Source: Vanessa cardui (Eukaryota > Arthropoda > Insecta > Lepidoptera > Nymphalidae). Taken from it: DNA of 64,000 nucleotides. Under the pieces are notes generated by a model that made no database searches, was not told where the DNA came from, and saw only the letters and a program-made list of their open reading frames with translations. Every line of letters starts with the position of its first letter. Position 1 is the stretch's first letter. The position numbers and the translations under genes are program-made. The DNA is taken from the NCBI RefSeq assembly GCF_905220365.1, contig NC_061143.1:8122001-8186000 (forward strand), written 5' to 3'. Below, one piece after another: positions 48,063 to 62,154 of the stretch.

Positions 48063-51000
48063 TTAATGTGCACAGGCAGTTTCTTTACTGTCAGGGATGT
48101 AGAGGTGATCAGAAGGGTCCAACTTCTGCCAGTGTAAAAACTTCGATTTAATTGTCACGGGCTCCTGGAAACATTAATAAGATTTGATTACACATTGAAA
48201 AAATAACAAAAAGTAAACATACTTTCAATAAACTGAAAATTATATTACAGTAATTTTTTATGCTCTACCAATGTATAATTCCGAATATTCGCTGTAGCAC
48301 ATAAGCGTAGTATAGAATAAAGTAAAACGAATTCACTAAGATTAAAGTAAATATTCACTTGAATGTATTCCCTTACAAAACAATACAATCAGCTTTGAAA
48401 CCATACGAGTATTATGGAAATATAACTCGTATTTTATTATAATTTGGCTGAATAACTATCATCTATTCTTTTACTCACACAATTCACACAATATTAGCCT
48501 TAAGATAAAGATGACTCAGGTAAATCACTTAGCTTTACTCTAATGAGTTTATTAGTGGATCAAGTATACAGGACTTGGTGGCAAGGCTTTGAGTAAGCCC
48601 ACCTTGTCACGTACCACCAACTCAGTTAAAATTTAACGCCAAACATCGAAGCTATATAGGTACCATTCTTTTAAGATTTTTTGTAAGTCGGCTAGTAATG
48701 TCAAAAGCACCGTAAGCTGTTTAATAACTGAACTTGTTCTAGTGACGACTCTATGTTATTTGTAACATACAAACGAACTTTTTATGTAATCGTGCTACAA
48801 AAACCTGATATAGTGTTTATAAATACGTTTCCTATTTAATATTGTAATTCTGACCACTAGTCGAATTAGTTCCAGACGGAATATTTAAATATATTTAAAT
48901 TGAGAGAGGTCTCTAGTCTATAAAATTAAATAAATAAACTTTGTGGAGAATTCGAGAAATATACAAATAAAATTTATTTTATTTCAAAATTAAATACTGC
49001 GCACTAATAACAAATAATAAAGGGAATGGTGTGTCTTTCGTATCATGATAAGAAATGATAAGGTCTCTGACTGTACGTTTACAGATAAAGTAATGAATCA
49101 ATAGGTAATAAAACCTTCGATTTACACTGGGAATAAGTACCGAGAAGTACTAACAATCATTTAATTATTATATTTCATCACTAATATTTATATTTGTCCG
49201 ATTACTGGCACCCAAGGGACCAATTCTAAAGCTTTTTTATTCTACTAGCAAAACGAGCCATTTGCGCTTAGGTGGATTTTGTATGGGAATACTAGTTATC
49301 GTAACTATTATAAATTTAGAAGAATTGAGCTCCTATAGATGGAATAATTATAAGAGCGATTTTTATTTAGCTTTCTGAATTTAAGCTACGTCGACGGTCA
49401 CTCCTTATATTATGTATGTTATATATTATAATGAAAGCATTTATAAACAGATATACCCACAGAGTACGAATTGAAGTATTTTTTGTAAACTAAAAGTGTT
49501 CGGATTTCACTTGTATTTTAATATTATTCTCTGATAATATACATTTACTTCGACACGTTAAAAAAATTAAACTTGAATTTCAATATTTTATCAGTTTCTT
49601 ATAAATATAAACATTATTCTGTAGTAAGTAAATTTATCGACTATCTTAAACACTTTTTTTTTGCTATTAATATTGATACTATTTATGTAAAATGTTACTC
49701 ATAAATCGACTCAGTATAAACTTCAATGGCATTCTCTAAAACGGGGAACTCGATAGGAATCAAAACATTCTTTCCAAATGACGTCACATCCTTGGGTTAA
49801 TCATTCACTTTTCAACGAATCAATTAGACTGTTTTATAAACCAAACCAAACCAAAACTTCGCAAATAGAAAACTCTTTACTAAGCGAAGTATAAAAACAA
49901 ACAAACAGCTGGTATATTATAACCACGCTTAAATAATGATTGAGCTAAATGTAATGTAAGTACATAACTATCTATATTTTTGAAAAATGTTATCAACTGT
50001 TTTAATATATATGTATATATAAATAAACGTGTAAGTATTATTTTATACAATTTTTATAACATTGCTTGATGGTTATGAGTTGCCGTATAATGTACGTGTA
50101 AACAATGGAGTGGTAATCATTATTTCTAATAATAAGACGAATATGTATTCGCGTTACGAACTGCAAAGCCAACTGCGAGCGGTTTTACTGCGGATTAAAG
50201 GTCACGGAAAATGATGACTACGAAGAATCAACGCCTTCACAGAGATTCAGATTAATTGTGAACATAATTAAAAACAGGAAGGTGGATATCTAAAGGTAGC
50301 ATGCATCATCTAATCAAAAACCAAGATGAATAAATCTCAAATGTTCCGACATGTGATTATTGTATAAAAATAGTTATTAACTAAATTTCATCATATTTCT
50401 CAAATAAATTAATTTTTCAGGTTTCTTTATACGCGCTAAAAGCATGTTGAAGGAACATACAACAATTAATATACGGTTAATAAACCTATCTGAGCGATCA
50501 TCCATCAACGTCAATTATGAGTGAAATGGATACGCATTAACTAGTTGCAATCCTGCTGACCCAATTTTCGGTCACAGCGATGAATCTCAGAGACTAATAG
50601 GCGATTTCTTTTCTTTCTGATAATTAAACGACGTTGGCTTTATTAGCCTCTACAGCTTGAGGGGATGGGACGGGAGGATCTTGAAATTTGAACCTTCTTG
50701 GACTTCGATTGACATCTGTCCTTGTATTTTCTACGAGATTGCACCTCGGCTCAGAGCAGAATCGGTGTGATGTTTGGCTATAGCTATCAACTGAGCAGAA
50801 GATATAATCCACTTTACTCGAGAGTGTGCATAAGCACAAGTGATATTATGTATTTTCCCATGCTCTTAATTCAATGGAAGACATTTGGAAGATTAGGCAG
50901 CATGAATAACTTTACGAGCCTATCGAAGCACGAGCGTGTAATCGATAAAACCATACTAGACAAATTAGTGTATGATTCGATGGCATTTCCGTGTATATTC

Positions 51001-54000
51001 TAATTGTACTAAATTGCGTAACTCTACTAGTTTACCGACTACGACCTCGAAAATATGATCTCCTCAGTTTGAACAAGTACTGACTTCAGTTGTTAAAAAT
51101 ATTACTGTTAAAATATTTACGTTTACGCTACATAACCAAAGTCTAGACGTAATTTTAAAATGGATTTTTCACGGATTATTTTGTCCTTATATGCTACATA
51201 AGTAGATGTGTAAATATCTTCATAAATTATATATATATATGTGGTATTAGTAATGACTTTTTACTAAGAAGATAATGAAATTGTCACGTTTTTGTATAAA
51301 TACGATATTAACTCAAGCAGGAATTGCTAACCTATTTAGCCTCTATTCATCATCGGGCTTTATTAGTTTCTTACATTTACTTAAAAAAAAGTCATTATTA
51401 TAACACTGTGGATGTCAAATTTCGTCATTTGTCTTTGATAAGTTTAATGTAAGTACATAAAATTGACAAAAAAAACTACCTATTGTTTTTTTCCTAAAAT
51501 AGTCCAAGACTCTATGGGCTCCCTTAATATCCTCTGATTTAGACTCGGCTTGGAGTTTATGTAATATTTAGTATTTAACTCTTTTAAACATATGGAAAAG
51601 GAGAAAGTAGCTAATTAATACACATTTCGTATCAATTCGAAATTACAGTTCAATTAGAGTAGAAATCTTCAATTATTTTTAGAATTTAATTCAATGTACG
51701 ACACATTGAATTAAATTTGGCTTCGATATAGACAAATGGACAATGTTGATAATGTATAATTACCTACTAATTATATGTGAATAGACACAGTTAATATAAT
51801 TAATACATACATAAAGCAACATTAATGGCGGCTACAAATAATGTCAAATATCTAAAAATGACGGCGTATAATTGTAAAATATCGCTACACCACAACGACA
51901 TCTGCTTTACTTCATGCTTCAGCTCGTTTTATTTTATAATGAACACATTTCATGTCCACAACTGTAACTGTTACAATTTACAAGTTTCTTTAAAAGTTTT
52001 AACTTGACTTGAAAAAATATTTAGTGCCACTTTGCTATAACATGTTGAATATAACAAATCTTATTTTTACAAAGACGAAGACTATCCCTCCTTTTAAGGA
52101 GAAAGTTTTTGAATAAATGCGGGTTCCTGCCTTAAAAATGGCAGAAAGTTTACTAATTTTTCTTTACGGCTAAAAGCGAACTTGGAAACAAATGAAGCTA
52201 TTTAGCCGTATTAGCATATTAAGTAAAATTTCATAGCGTATAAATTAACATACTACAGGAAAAACGTATCCTTTATTAGAATAAACTAGTTAACTTTACT
52301 TGTAAGAAGCGATGTTTGTAAAATATAGATTTTTGCATCTGGCATTGTTTTGATAACAATGAATTATATATAAGAAACAAGCAAACCCAGATCAATTAAT
52401 TATAGGTACATACGCTTCAAACTTTTGCCAACTGCTAAATAGCCAAGGTAATAACATCCGAGTTATTTGAGGATTACAAACGGTAAAATACATTTTGTAT
52501 AAGCAAATGTAAGTATTGACAAATGATACAAAGTCATATTTCATAGGATTAGTGATATCGTACCTAAATTTTATTCACAATGATCACAATGCCAATGGTT
52601 AGCGTAAACGACAACATCGACGATTATATATATTAGTATTATAAATGTAAACGTAACTCTGGCTGCTCTTTTACGACCAAACAAATGAATGAAATTTGAA
52701 GAAATTTTGTATGAAACAAACTTGAACTTCAAGAATGTACATAGGCTACATTTTTGCTTGACACATGACAATCAACAGCCCAAAATACAAGTGAAGCTGC
52801 GGGCGACAACTTGTCATATATAAATGGTCTAATAAAAAGTGGAAATATTTAAAAGTCAACTAAGAATATAATGATGAATTGGAAATTTAAACGAAGAGAC
52901 TAGAACAGGAAGCTGATGACAAACAATATAAAGTGGGTTATCCGAGATAAGCCATATGTCCCACATTAAGAACGAAAAAATTAAATTTGTCGTATAGTTT
53001 ATTGCCAAGACAAAACTGTACAGAATTTTATGACATTCAATCTTATAATTTATATTCCAAAATGTGGTGTTAACTCGCATACACGAAATACAACGAGACT
53101 TTTGAAGTATCTTATTATATCACTATATACCATTACATAGTTCTTAATTAATTATTATCTTTCATATAGGCTGGACTAATTAATAAAACTGTGATACTTT
53201 TTTTTACAAAATCATCCTTACTCGACTAATTGTGTACAGATAGATGACTTCAAATCGCGTTATCTATTAAAAAAAAGGTTATGTTTACAATTTAATCTTA
53301 TCTTTGATGAACTACAGGATAGAAACAAGTAGATATCAGACGGCTATTTTAAGATATCTGTATACTATTAAAAATTCGATTTTATTAAGTTTATTTTCAC
53401 AGAACTTACGAAATAACCATTACCATTTTATAATTTTACCAAAACTCCTAAGTAGGTCCGTACTTTTACTTAAAATTCAATATTTTAATTTAAATTCTCA
53501 CTGATAACGTGACTTTATAATATGTGATTGTAACTACGTGCCAAACATACAAAATGATGAGCATACTTCCTGTTATATATAGTGAATAATTATATTAACG
53601 GAGAGATAAATTCAAACGTAATACTTCCTGGATCATTGTGCTGACGACATCGTACTTATAATACTTTTTTTTTACGATAACAGAAGTTCAAGCATCTCTT
53701 TGTTCGCTATCGGACATTGGATTACGTGTATTCTTTTTTTAAATACACCCCAATTAAAAACAGTGTATATGACCGATGATTCTCATCATTTGTTATTTTA
53801 AAATTATCTAGATTTATATACAATAAATATGCAATAAACTTTGGCTTATTTTTATCGCTGGGAAATAAATTATTTCTAATACGCTGATTTACATCAACTT
53901 TACACTTACAATGAGTACCTCTTCGAAATAAATAATGAGCTACGTGACGATTACTGCCTTTTTATCAGATAGTTTTATCAAAAGTAAGGCATGAAAATAA

Positions 54001-57000
54001 GATATAAAACAAAAAAAAACATCGAAGTTTATTTATTTATTTTTAAAAAGATGTGAGGATGTTTCTATTTATCGGTCTTTCGATTCCTATATTTTAAATT
54101 AAATTTATAATATTAAGTTTTTTAATTTGGTAATTTATTTATCGACTTTTTATTTTTGGATTTTACTAAACAATAATCCTATAATTATACTTACTAATAT
54201 TATAAGTGCGAAAGTAACTTCGTCCGTCTGTTTGTTGCGCATTCACGGGTATAACACTAAAACAATTTTAATGATTTTAGGCTATTTTTCAAGTTTTAAA
54301 GCGCTTAAGATGAAGGGCATGCAAATTATTATTGCACATACGTGCAATATGATATGTGTTGAGCATGGCGATCTTGTCAAGAATCAACCAAGAGGATATC
54401 GTCATAATTACATTAGATATTTTTATCTTTGGATATTCGTTAAGTTAAAAAAAGAAACATTTTATAACCCAAATACCAATAAGCTAGCATACATAAGTAT
54501 TTTACTGTTAATTTATTTATAGTATCAGCAGTACGGTAAAGTACTATTATAAATACGAAAGGTTTTGCTTTCACGTATTAACTTCCCAGCCATTCAGTTT
54601 TGAATACACGTTTTCAGAGATACTGAAAAAGGCATATGCTTTTATTCCGATGTTAGTACCTTAAACCCATCTAGCCTATGACCGAAGCCGCTAACTTATA
54701 TTATTTTAAATCGTAAAAACATTCTTAAATAGATTTACGAACATTAATTTTGTTTATTGCAGTATGCGTGAACGATTTCTAAATAATTGATTCGGATACT
54801 TCATTAGAGGAAATATTTTTTATAAATTGAAATAAATTATATCCTTTCTGATTTATAAGTAAGAAGCTATTTTTCAGGGCATAGTCTACGAAAGAGTTTG
54901 CGTGATTACAGAATATAGTGGGGATTTTATGGTCCACAGGGGATTTATTTCACAGAATAAGTAGTTATGGTCGGTCGCCTATGATTATGATTATTATAAC
55001 ATACCCAGGCTATAATCTAAACACACTAGGAGCATTATTTTGCATAATATTTTTCTTCTACATGATGTGTGTAAAAAAACAATATATATTTTGTCTATAT
55101 AGCCTTGTATGGTATAACTGTTATTTTAGATCTTTATTCGCCTAATACATAACGTTAAGAATTTCCATATTTACATATATATAATTCTAATAATATAATT
55201 TAATAATAAATAGTGAGCCGAGACGATTTGGGAAAAACACGCGGGTCTGAAGCGGTCATCTCGATGTGTTTAAGTTGAGTCATCAATCCCGGTATAAAAC
55301 AGCATGTGTATGACCTGTTTCACATATTTTGAGAGGATAATCTATAATACCTACTGTCGCATTATGGACTCTTACTTTAATCGACTTAATAACATTTTAA
55401 AATGATTAACTGAGGTATAACGTCCACCTTAAACTAGAGTGTTTAACTTGTTGAAATGATTCTAAAAATTCTACACTTAACTACAAACACATGTACATAT
55501 ACATACCCTATATTATTTCTTGATTGATTCGTTTTGTAATAGTGAAAGTACGATAGCATAGAAGATTAGTTGTTGAAGGGTTTGTGATCAATTTTCATAA
55601 TTTAATCAGTGTTTATATTGTAGTTGGTTTCAAAAGTAAAAAAAACAGTGTTACAGTGTCTTCAAATGGAATATCCATCGGTTGGTACGTCCGCGGAAAC
55701 TTGCGAATTTTTTGTTTATTATTACCTATTTACATCTATAATCATTGTAGTTACTAAAAAGGATTCAAAGGCAAATAGTATGATATATATTTAGATGATT
55801 TTCATATAATTGTAATGGAATGTTTTTACAAAAATAGAACTAGACTAAATATAATATTTATGCTAAATGATGTTCGCGGCAACTTGCGAAGTTTTTGTTT
55901 ATTGTTACCTATTTAGATGTATGTATAATCATAGTAGGCACTAAAAAGGATTCAAGGGCAAACAATATGATATATATTTAGATGAATGTGCTACAGGAAA
56001 CGTTGGTAATGTACCAACTACATATCTATGTATATTATAAAGATATATTATTATTCAGAAAATACTTTAACAAAAGATCTTTACAAATAAAGAATTCTTT
56101 GTTGGGCGTCAAATTATGACAAAACAAAGGAAATTTACCTAGAATAATATGACAACCTCAACACATTACATTTTTGTTGTATTTAAATAACTACTTTTTA
56201 AGTTTTCGATTCAATATCATTGACACAATATCAATTTTAATGAAATACATTATTAATCTGTACTAAAATTATAAATGTAAAAGTTACTTTATCTGTCTGA
56301 CTTTGCTACGTTTTGACGACCAAACCATTCAACGGAATTCAATGACATTTGTTATAAAGCAACCTTGGATCCAAGGGAAAATTAATTTATATAGTTACTT
56401 TTTTTTATAAACAATATCTAAATACCCTAAAACACACGTGAAGGCTCGGGCAACAAATGCACGATAAAGTATGAAAAAATAATTCAATAATTTTTTTAAT
56501 TCTTTCAACATCATAAAACTAATATATCAATTAAAAACGAAAAAAGGCATATTTTATTTCAGAAGTAAGACATATTTATTTCTTTGAATACTTAGAGTCG
56601 CAAACCGAATTCGAGTCGGCGAAGACGGGAAATACATGTAGTCTGTATATGTCATTAAATTGCATTTAAAATTCAAGTTTTTTAATTACTTAACCCAGAA
56701 TCACTAATAAAATAAATCGATATATATGCACTACGCACAACATATGTCAATATATGTCAATGACATAATTAGAATGTTATATATAATGAATACTAGATTT
56801 CTTGAACAGTTTAAAACACAGGTTTACTGTTAGATGTGGCTTTTAATGTTTAAATTTTTTTATTGCAATTAATTAAGAAGTATTTTTTCGGTGCATGTAA
56901 TCAATTTTTATTTATTGACTTGAATTTTTATTTCTTTGAGTATATTATTAAAGTTTTCTCAAAAAGTAAGCATTCTCTACACTATCAGCAATTACTGAGC

Positions 57001-58706
57001 CTTGAATTTGAGGTTTAACTTAACAAACATTACTGCTTTTTAATTGAATTACCTACTTATACCTATTTATATTATGATTATAAAACACTTAACAAAATCT
57101 ACTAAAATAAATTAAAGAGGTACAGAGAATCGTACTTGAACTCTACGTTCAGATCTTTTTACTTCATTAGGACAATTATTTCCTAATGAACTACTGAAAT
57201 TTACTAACTAATACATATTGAAACTTTTGTTTAAATTTTTTAATACAATATAAGACAATGTTACTGTTTTTATGAGATTAAAATATGCTTACCTTAGCAA
57301 TTAACTTTCCATCATCTCCAATCAAAAACTCCTCGAGGCCAAAGACAAGAGGTGAAGCATTGCCGAGGTGGAAAATTCTAGAGGAAGTACCTCTAGTAAC
57401 CCTGAACTCTATGGTCTTTGCCATTAAAACTTTGGTTATCATGTAAACTGATTTTTTGCCTTTTAAAGCTGAAAGTTAAACACTTCATTATGATAGATAT
57501 ATGTATGTTAGTATAAATAATATACTTGTACAAAAGTCTATATCAATAATAGGAAACACTCTGCTCATTAAACTTTTTGTTTATAAACAAAACTTTAAAA
57601 AACATTATAAAAAACATTACATTCATTATCAATTATTATCACATTATTTTAAATTTTAACTTAAGCATATTTTTTATTTCAAAATATAAAACAGGATATA
57701 AATTATAATATAACACATATAATTTTAATTACCTTTGTTGTTTTCCACATCCAGATATATATTGTTAACAAAATCCTTGCCTTTGGGAATTATATCTTGT
57801 GAGAAATTAACCATAATAACTCTTACTTTGTTTTTTATTGATTCGTCTTGTAATGTTATCTGCAATTAATAAGTAGACTTGCTATACAAAAATATCAATA
57901 TTAATTCTATCCAAGAAAGACCCAAAACCAAGCTCCACAGTATAAATCCTAAATAGTTTTCATTTTTTCATTTTATTACAAGAAACAGAGAGCATAATAA
58001 CTACTACAAATATTAAATTTTACCAATTATCGAACAGAAAGGCTTAGTATTACTGTTTTCATTTATTCTAATCACAGCAATGAATAATTAAATTATTTGT
58101 ATGCAACAGAATCTTATTTGCATAGAAATATAGTTTAAGGTTAAGCGAAAATAAACTGACTCTATTAGACTCAATACATGCTCTACATGACAAGTAATTT
58201 ATATTTTACTGTGTAAAGTAGACAAATCATGTAAGTAAATAATGTTATGGTGTAATCCTTTTTTGACCCTTTGACCTTACAATTGACAAAACTTAAGCAA
58301 TACTAGTTTATGGGTAATATAATCCAATTTTAAACACTACCTTAACGCTTTCATGTGGAAACTTGAAGTCGGCTTCGTGAAAGTCTCCTTGATCCAGCAG
58401 TTCTACGTATTCGGGAGTTGATTTCTCCCTATTTATATTCTTCTTTAGTTGTCCGAGTGGCGTGAATTTTTTACCGTTTATTTCTTTTTCGTTTGGTACA
58501 AACAGGGACGTGACATTATACAGATCGGCTTCGGTAATATGCGGAATACAAACGAGCTGGCTGCTACCAATTTCGATCTCGATTTCATCTCTAATAAATG
58601 GCCAAGCATCTTCCAATTTAAGCGACTTTAAATTTTCCAAACTCACATCTTTACGAATCTCATGAGAATACAGAGATCTAACAACCACTTTTAGTTTTTT
58701 CGGCAT
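48063..58706 (-). CDS. Unrecognised four-exon gene, about 256 aa
   Basis: Exons on the minus strand: 58341-58706 (starts MPKKLKVVVRSL), 57733-57859, 57293-57468 and, as proposed last exon, 48063-48164. The phases agree throughout (0, 1, 0), and the last exon has a good acceptor (tgtttccag|GAG), a clean frame ending SKETACAH-stop, and AATAAA 57 nt later at 48001-48006. Exons 1-3 are clear from their splice sites; joining the last across a 9.1-kb intron is inference. The protein is lysine-rich, with no signal peptide or membrane span. A segment at residues about 53-75 reads LVCIPHITEADLYNVTSLFV, and exon 3 has a beta-rich KSVYMITKVLMAKTIEFRV. I cannot name the family. The layout and length recall an isolated gasdermin N-terminal domain, but that is a weak, by-eye impression. 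Confidence 0.6.
50624..50746 (-). CDS. Possible alternative terminal exon, uncertain
   Basis: On the minus strand, after the acceptor-like 'ttctgctctgag' the frame CCG AGG TGC ... runs 40 codons to a TAA. It ends in a proline-rich tail (FKFQDPPVPSPQAVEANKANVV in two halves). The acceptor phase (0) would fit exon 3 of the unrecognised gene. No AATAAA follows closely, so this is only a candidate. Confidence 0.25.
   Translation of the reverse strand, partial: RCNLVENTRTDVNRSPRRFKFQDPPVPSPQAVEANKANVV
54183..54300 (+). repeat. RTE-like repeat tail (family G)
   Basis: Has the classic start 'tactaatattataagtgcg' and 'cgtccgtctgtttgttgcgc'. Confidence 0.6.
55689..55990. repeat. Diverged direct duplication of about 118 bp
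   Basis: Copies at about 55689-55805 and 55871-55990 share 'cgcgg.aacttgcgaa.ttttttg', 'attacctattta', 'ctaaaaaggattcaa' and 'tatgatatatatttagatga', with scattered substitutions. It is a local tandem duplication rather than a dispersed repeat seen elsewhere in the window. Confidence 0.8.
56262..56460 (+). repeat. RTE-like repeat tail (family G), diverged
   Basis: Begins 'gtactaaaattataaatgta', then 'ctttatctgtctgactttgc' and 'gaccaaaccattcaacggaa'. It is old but ordered as in the family. Confidence 0.5.
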
Positions 58707-60937
58707 TTTGTTTAACCTTGAATTACAAAAATATGTATACTCCACAGCGATGTCAACAGTAGACTAACTTTTTTTTAAAGTGTGAATAGTATGGCTCTGC
58801 GAAACGGAAAATATAGGGAATGAACAGTTTCTACTATTGATTCATGGTAAGCGTAAAAGAGATAGCACATAAATGTTTCCATATCGTATGCTATAATTTC
58901 CCGGAAGAATGATAATTCAAATAAAGAGATGAAAGTCAAAATTCGATGTACAATACATATGTGTCAGCGTTTTATTTTTATGAAGAATAACTTACCTTTT
59001 TTTTTAATCACAATAATACACAATTGAAAAGAGTTGTAATAATAGATAAAATACATCTAACAATTGAGTGATATTAATTGCATAAAATTTTATATGAATT
59101 GTGAATACGAGAACTTTTTTTTGTAAGAAGTGAGATCGTTTGAAAAGTAAGTCATTTTAGAGATTTTTGCAATTGTGACGATGTCGTTTTAGATGAGCGA
59201 AATGTAGGTAACATGTTTTTCCCAGGAATTTACTGTTTATGACATTAAGGGAAATATAAAAATATGACAACCCTATTCAAAGTTACGTCACGCAGAGGTC
59301 ACGTACGTTTCACGCTACTACCGTCTGTCTGTTGCATGACTGTTTTTTACCCATGTCACCTGATGCACGTTTTTAAGCTCTGTCATTAATCCATGACTAC
59401 ATATTCGCTTGATTTTTCACTTTTTTCGTGGGTAATATGTGCGTCATCTTTAACAGTCATAGTCTATGATTAGTATGGTTTATTTCATATTAACATAGGC
59501 CAATAATAATAATAATAAATTCCACCATCAGATCCATGCCTTTAGACTGTCTTGAGGTAAAAATAGTCTCAATAAAATGGTTGTCTTTAAATTCCATTTT
59601 GTCAGTGGCTTTTACTTAAATGTACACAAGTTTTGAAATATTTCGAAAGTATTAGAAAATAATGAAATGCACATTTGTAGTAGTAAGCAAATAGCAATAA
59701 AAAAATATATATATATATAATAACAGACATGTATTATTTTCTATAAAATTGGAATTTACTTGGTGGTAGGGCTTTGTACAAGCCCTCATCAGTCTGGGTA
59801 GGTACCACCCACTCATCAGTTATTCTACCGCCAAATAACAGTACTCAGTATTGTTGTGTTCCGGTCTGAAGGGTGAGTGAGCCAGTGTAACTACAGTCCC
59901 AATGGACCTAACATCTTAGTTCCCAAGGTTGGTGGCACATTGGCGACGTAAGGAATAGTTAATATTTCTTCCAGCGTCATTGTCTATGGGCGATGGTGAC
60001 CACTTACCATCAGGTGGCCCATATGCTCGTCCGCCAACCTATATCATAAAAAAAAGCTTTTATTGTTGTTACAACTAATTTGTGTTGAAATAAGTTACCG
60101 GAATTAATATACAGAGAAATTGATTTCTCAGTAAATACTTTTGAAACCTTAAAGAACATATTTATTGTATGCTGTTCACTAAAATGAGAGAAATAAAATA
60201 ATACAGACTATTGTTAATAAATATATTTAAAAGCTATTAGATTAAACAATAGTAGAATTATACATGATTTTTGAGATTTCATTTTATTAAGAGAGCTTTT
60301 ATATTAAAACAATTTGTGAGTGGAATGTATATTAAAGTGTATCATCGTAATATAGAAGAATGTTAATTGGTCTTAAACATTTTTAAGTTATAAATATATC
60401 TATCTAATTCAACTATAGGATTTTAATGCATTCGTAAAGGTATTTTACACTAAAGCATGGTCACAAATATTTTCTAGAAGAAAATAAAAAAATAATTACA
60501 AAGTTAATATAAATATAGTGTTACTTAAACAATTACCCTATTTTATACAAATTTTCAATTTATAATAGCACTGCTTTTAAAAACAAAGCCATTTTCAGCA
60601 CCACACACACTGTAGCTTTTTAATATGTATTGGCAGCATTGTCAAGCTGGTAAGTGCCACATTTACAACTAGGTGAATAACATTAGCCGAGATGAAAAAG
60701 GAAAATGTTATCTTACAGCTGAAATACACTGGTAAATCATTATTTTTGTTTTATTTATTTTTTTCAATTCCTTTTTTATATATAGATTTAGTTTAAATTA
60801 AAAATATATTATTGAAATATCAAATTAATAATTATTTATCCCAATTATTATAAAAGTTTAATTCTGCAATTCTGTAAGCATTTTCCTTCTCAGTCTTTCT
60901 ATATACCAAGGCAAATAATTAGTGCCAGATAAATAAT
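58707..60937. other. Gap between the unrecognised gene and SCOC
   Basis: AT-rich, with one full-length family B repeat and the SCOC 3' UTR on the right. No ORF of interest. Confidence 0.5.
59759..60055 (+). repeat. TTGGTGG repeat (family B), full-length copy with 5' duplication
   Basis: Full copy ending 'atatcataaaaaaaa'. The motif 'ctcatcag' is inserted near the 5' end (59783-59790) ahead of its usual place, a small internal duplication. Confidence 0.85.
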
Positions 60938-61601
60938 TTACTTTTTATGCACATTTGGTGTAGTAGATTGAAATACTGATGACGCAGACATTAAATTTTC
61001 TATGTATTGGCCTAAAACCTGATTTTCCGAACGTAATTTCAAATTTTCTTCTTTCACTGAATCAACTCTTTGGGACAAATCTGTAAACACCATAAAATTA
61101 CTTTATTAAAGAATACTATCTATAGTTAAATAATACTTAACTAAGATATTTTTATAAGAATATAGTATCAACCAATTATGGCTTACAAGAACTGACATTT
61201 TCAATTTGTGAAAAGACATCATTTTGAGAACTATTACTTAAGACAGGAATACAAATATAAAAAAACAAAACACAAAAGTTTTGTTTTATTGTTAATGTTT
61301 AACGACCGTGACGATGTAAAAAATAAATTAAACAATTACCATCCAATGTATTTTGCAGTTCTAAGACTTGCGATATCAGCCGCGCTTTTTCTTCTTGTTC
61401 ATCGATTCCAGAGTCTGGCTCAAAACTACCAGGCCCATTTAATCCAGGGCTCGAAGATCCGGTGTAGGAGCTAGGTAGAGAGTCCATAGACCTACCGTGA
61501 TCCAAGCGATTATTATCGACATCATCTGAAATTATTACTTGTGGGTCATCATCAGCTAAAGGGATATTGTCATCATTACACTTTTGCATTAAAGAAGACA
61601 T
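60938..61601 (-). CDS. SCOC: SCOC, short coiled-coil protein (UNC-69 homologue)
   Basis: Small Golgi/trans-Golgi coiled-coil protein that binds FEZ1/UNC-76 and Arl proteins; homologues act in axonal transport and autophagy. Two exons: 61340-61601 and 60938-61080, giving 134 aa, split within one Asp codon. The N-terminus is acidic and Ser/Pro/Gly-rich. From residue about 75 comes the conserved heptad region: EKARLISQVLELQNTLDDL, SQRVDSVKEENLKLRSEN, QVLGQYIENLMSASSVFQ, ending TTPNVHKK. The coiled coil is intact and the tail is typical of the family. It is head to head with MRPL19, with 553 bp between start codons. Confidence 0.95.
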
Positions 61602-62154
61602 TTCTGGTTGTTACAGGCCACAATGAGCATAAATTAAGGTCACAGTAATAATCGATAAAATGTTTGGATTATTACTTTGACAAGACAAGAAACTACTTCT
61701 ATACTTGACAGATGTCATTCCTTTTTTTTAAGTTCACTCTTTTTATCATTTCTAAAATTCAAAATATGTAAATATAAAGTGTAAGCTTATATGCAAAAAC
61801 TCCAAATAAATTAATCATGCATATTAAATAAGATAGCTTTTATATAAAATACTAGGTAATTAATAATCGAAACATTTCATATGTCTGTTTTGTATAATAT
61901 ATTTATCTTTCACTTGGTATAATTAAGATTCACTCTTTCTTATTTATTTTTTAATTTATAAAAATTATACTCTATTTTTATAATTTCCATTCAAAATTTC
62001 AAACTTCAAATCATATTGAAAATATAAATGTCAAATACATCTTGAATCAAAAATGTTTATTTAATATTTAAGCATTTATTTTATTTTATTGTAACGTACT
62101 CAGAGCTATTTTTTATTAAAAAATATCGTTACAATTAACAATAAACTAGGTAAA
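61602..62154. promoter_or_regulatory. Divergent promoter region of SCOC and MRPL19
   Basis: A 553-bp AT-rich gap between two start codons on opposite strands. There is no repeat and no defined promoter motif that I can point to. Confidence 0.45.

Larger units (their letters stand above)
48165..57292. other. Gene-poor AT-rich region, putative 9.1-kb intron
   Basis: Either the last intron of the unrecognised gene or intergenic. Contents seen: a diverged family B start near 48570-48660, RTE-like relics near 52580, 54183 and 56262, a diverged SINE A fragment near 52080, a duplicated segment at 55689-55990, and an isolated ORF near 50624. It has no full-length SINEs, unlike ASCC3. Confidence 0.5.

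Noticed and set aside
47895..48137. 80-codon plus-strand frame
   Set aside because: It is the antisense shadow of the better-supported minus-strand exon at 48063-48164, which has splice acceptor, stop and poly(A) signal.
49700..49800. Minus-strand frame with WKECFDSYRVPRF
   Set aside because: A stop lies directly upstream and there is no usable splice acceptor. It is probably chance.
58449..58665. Plus-strand frames opposite exon 1 of the unrecognised gene
   Set aside because: Antisense shadows of the longer, spliced minus-strand exon.
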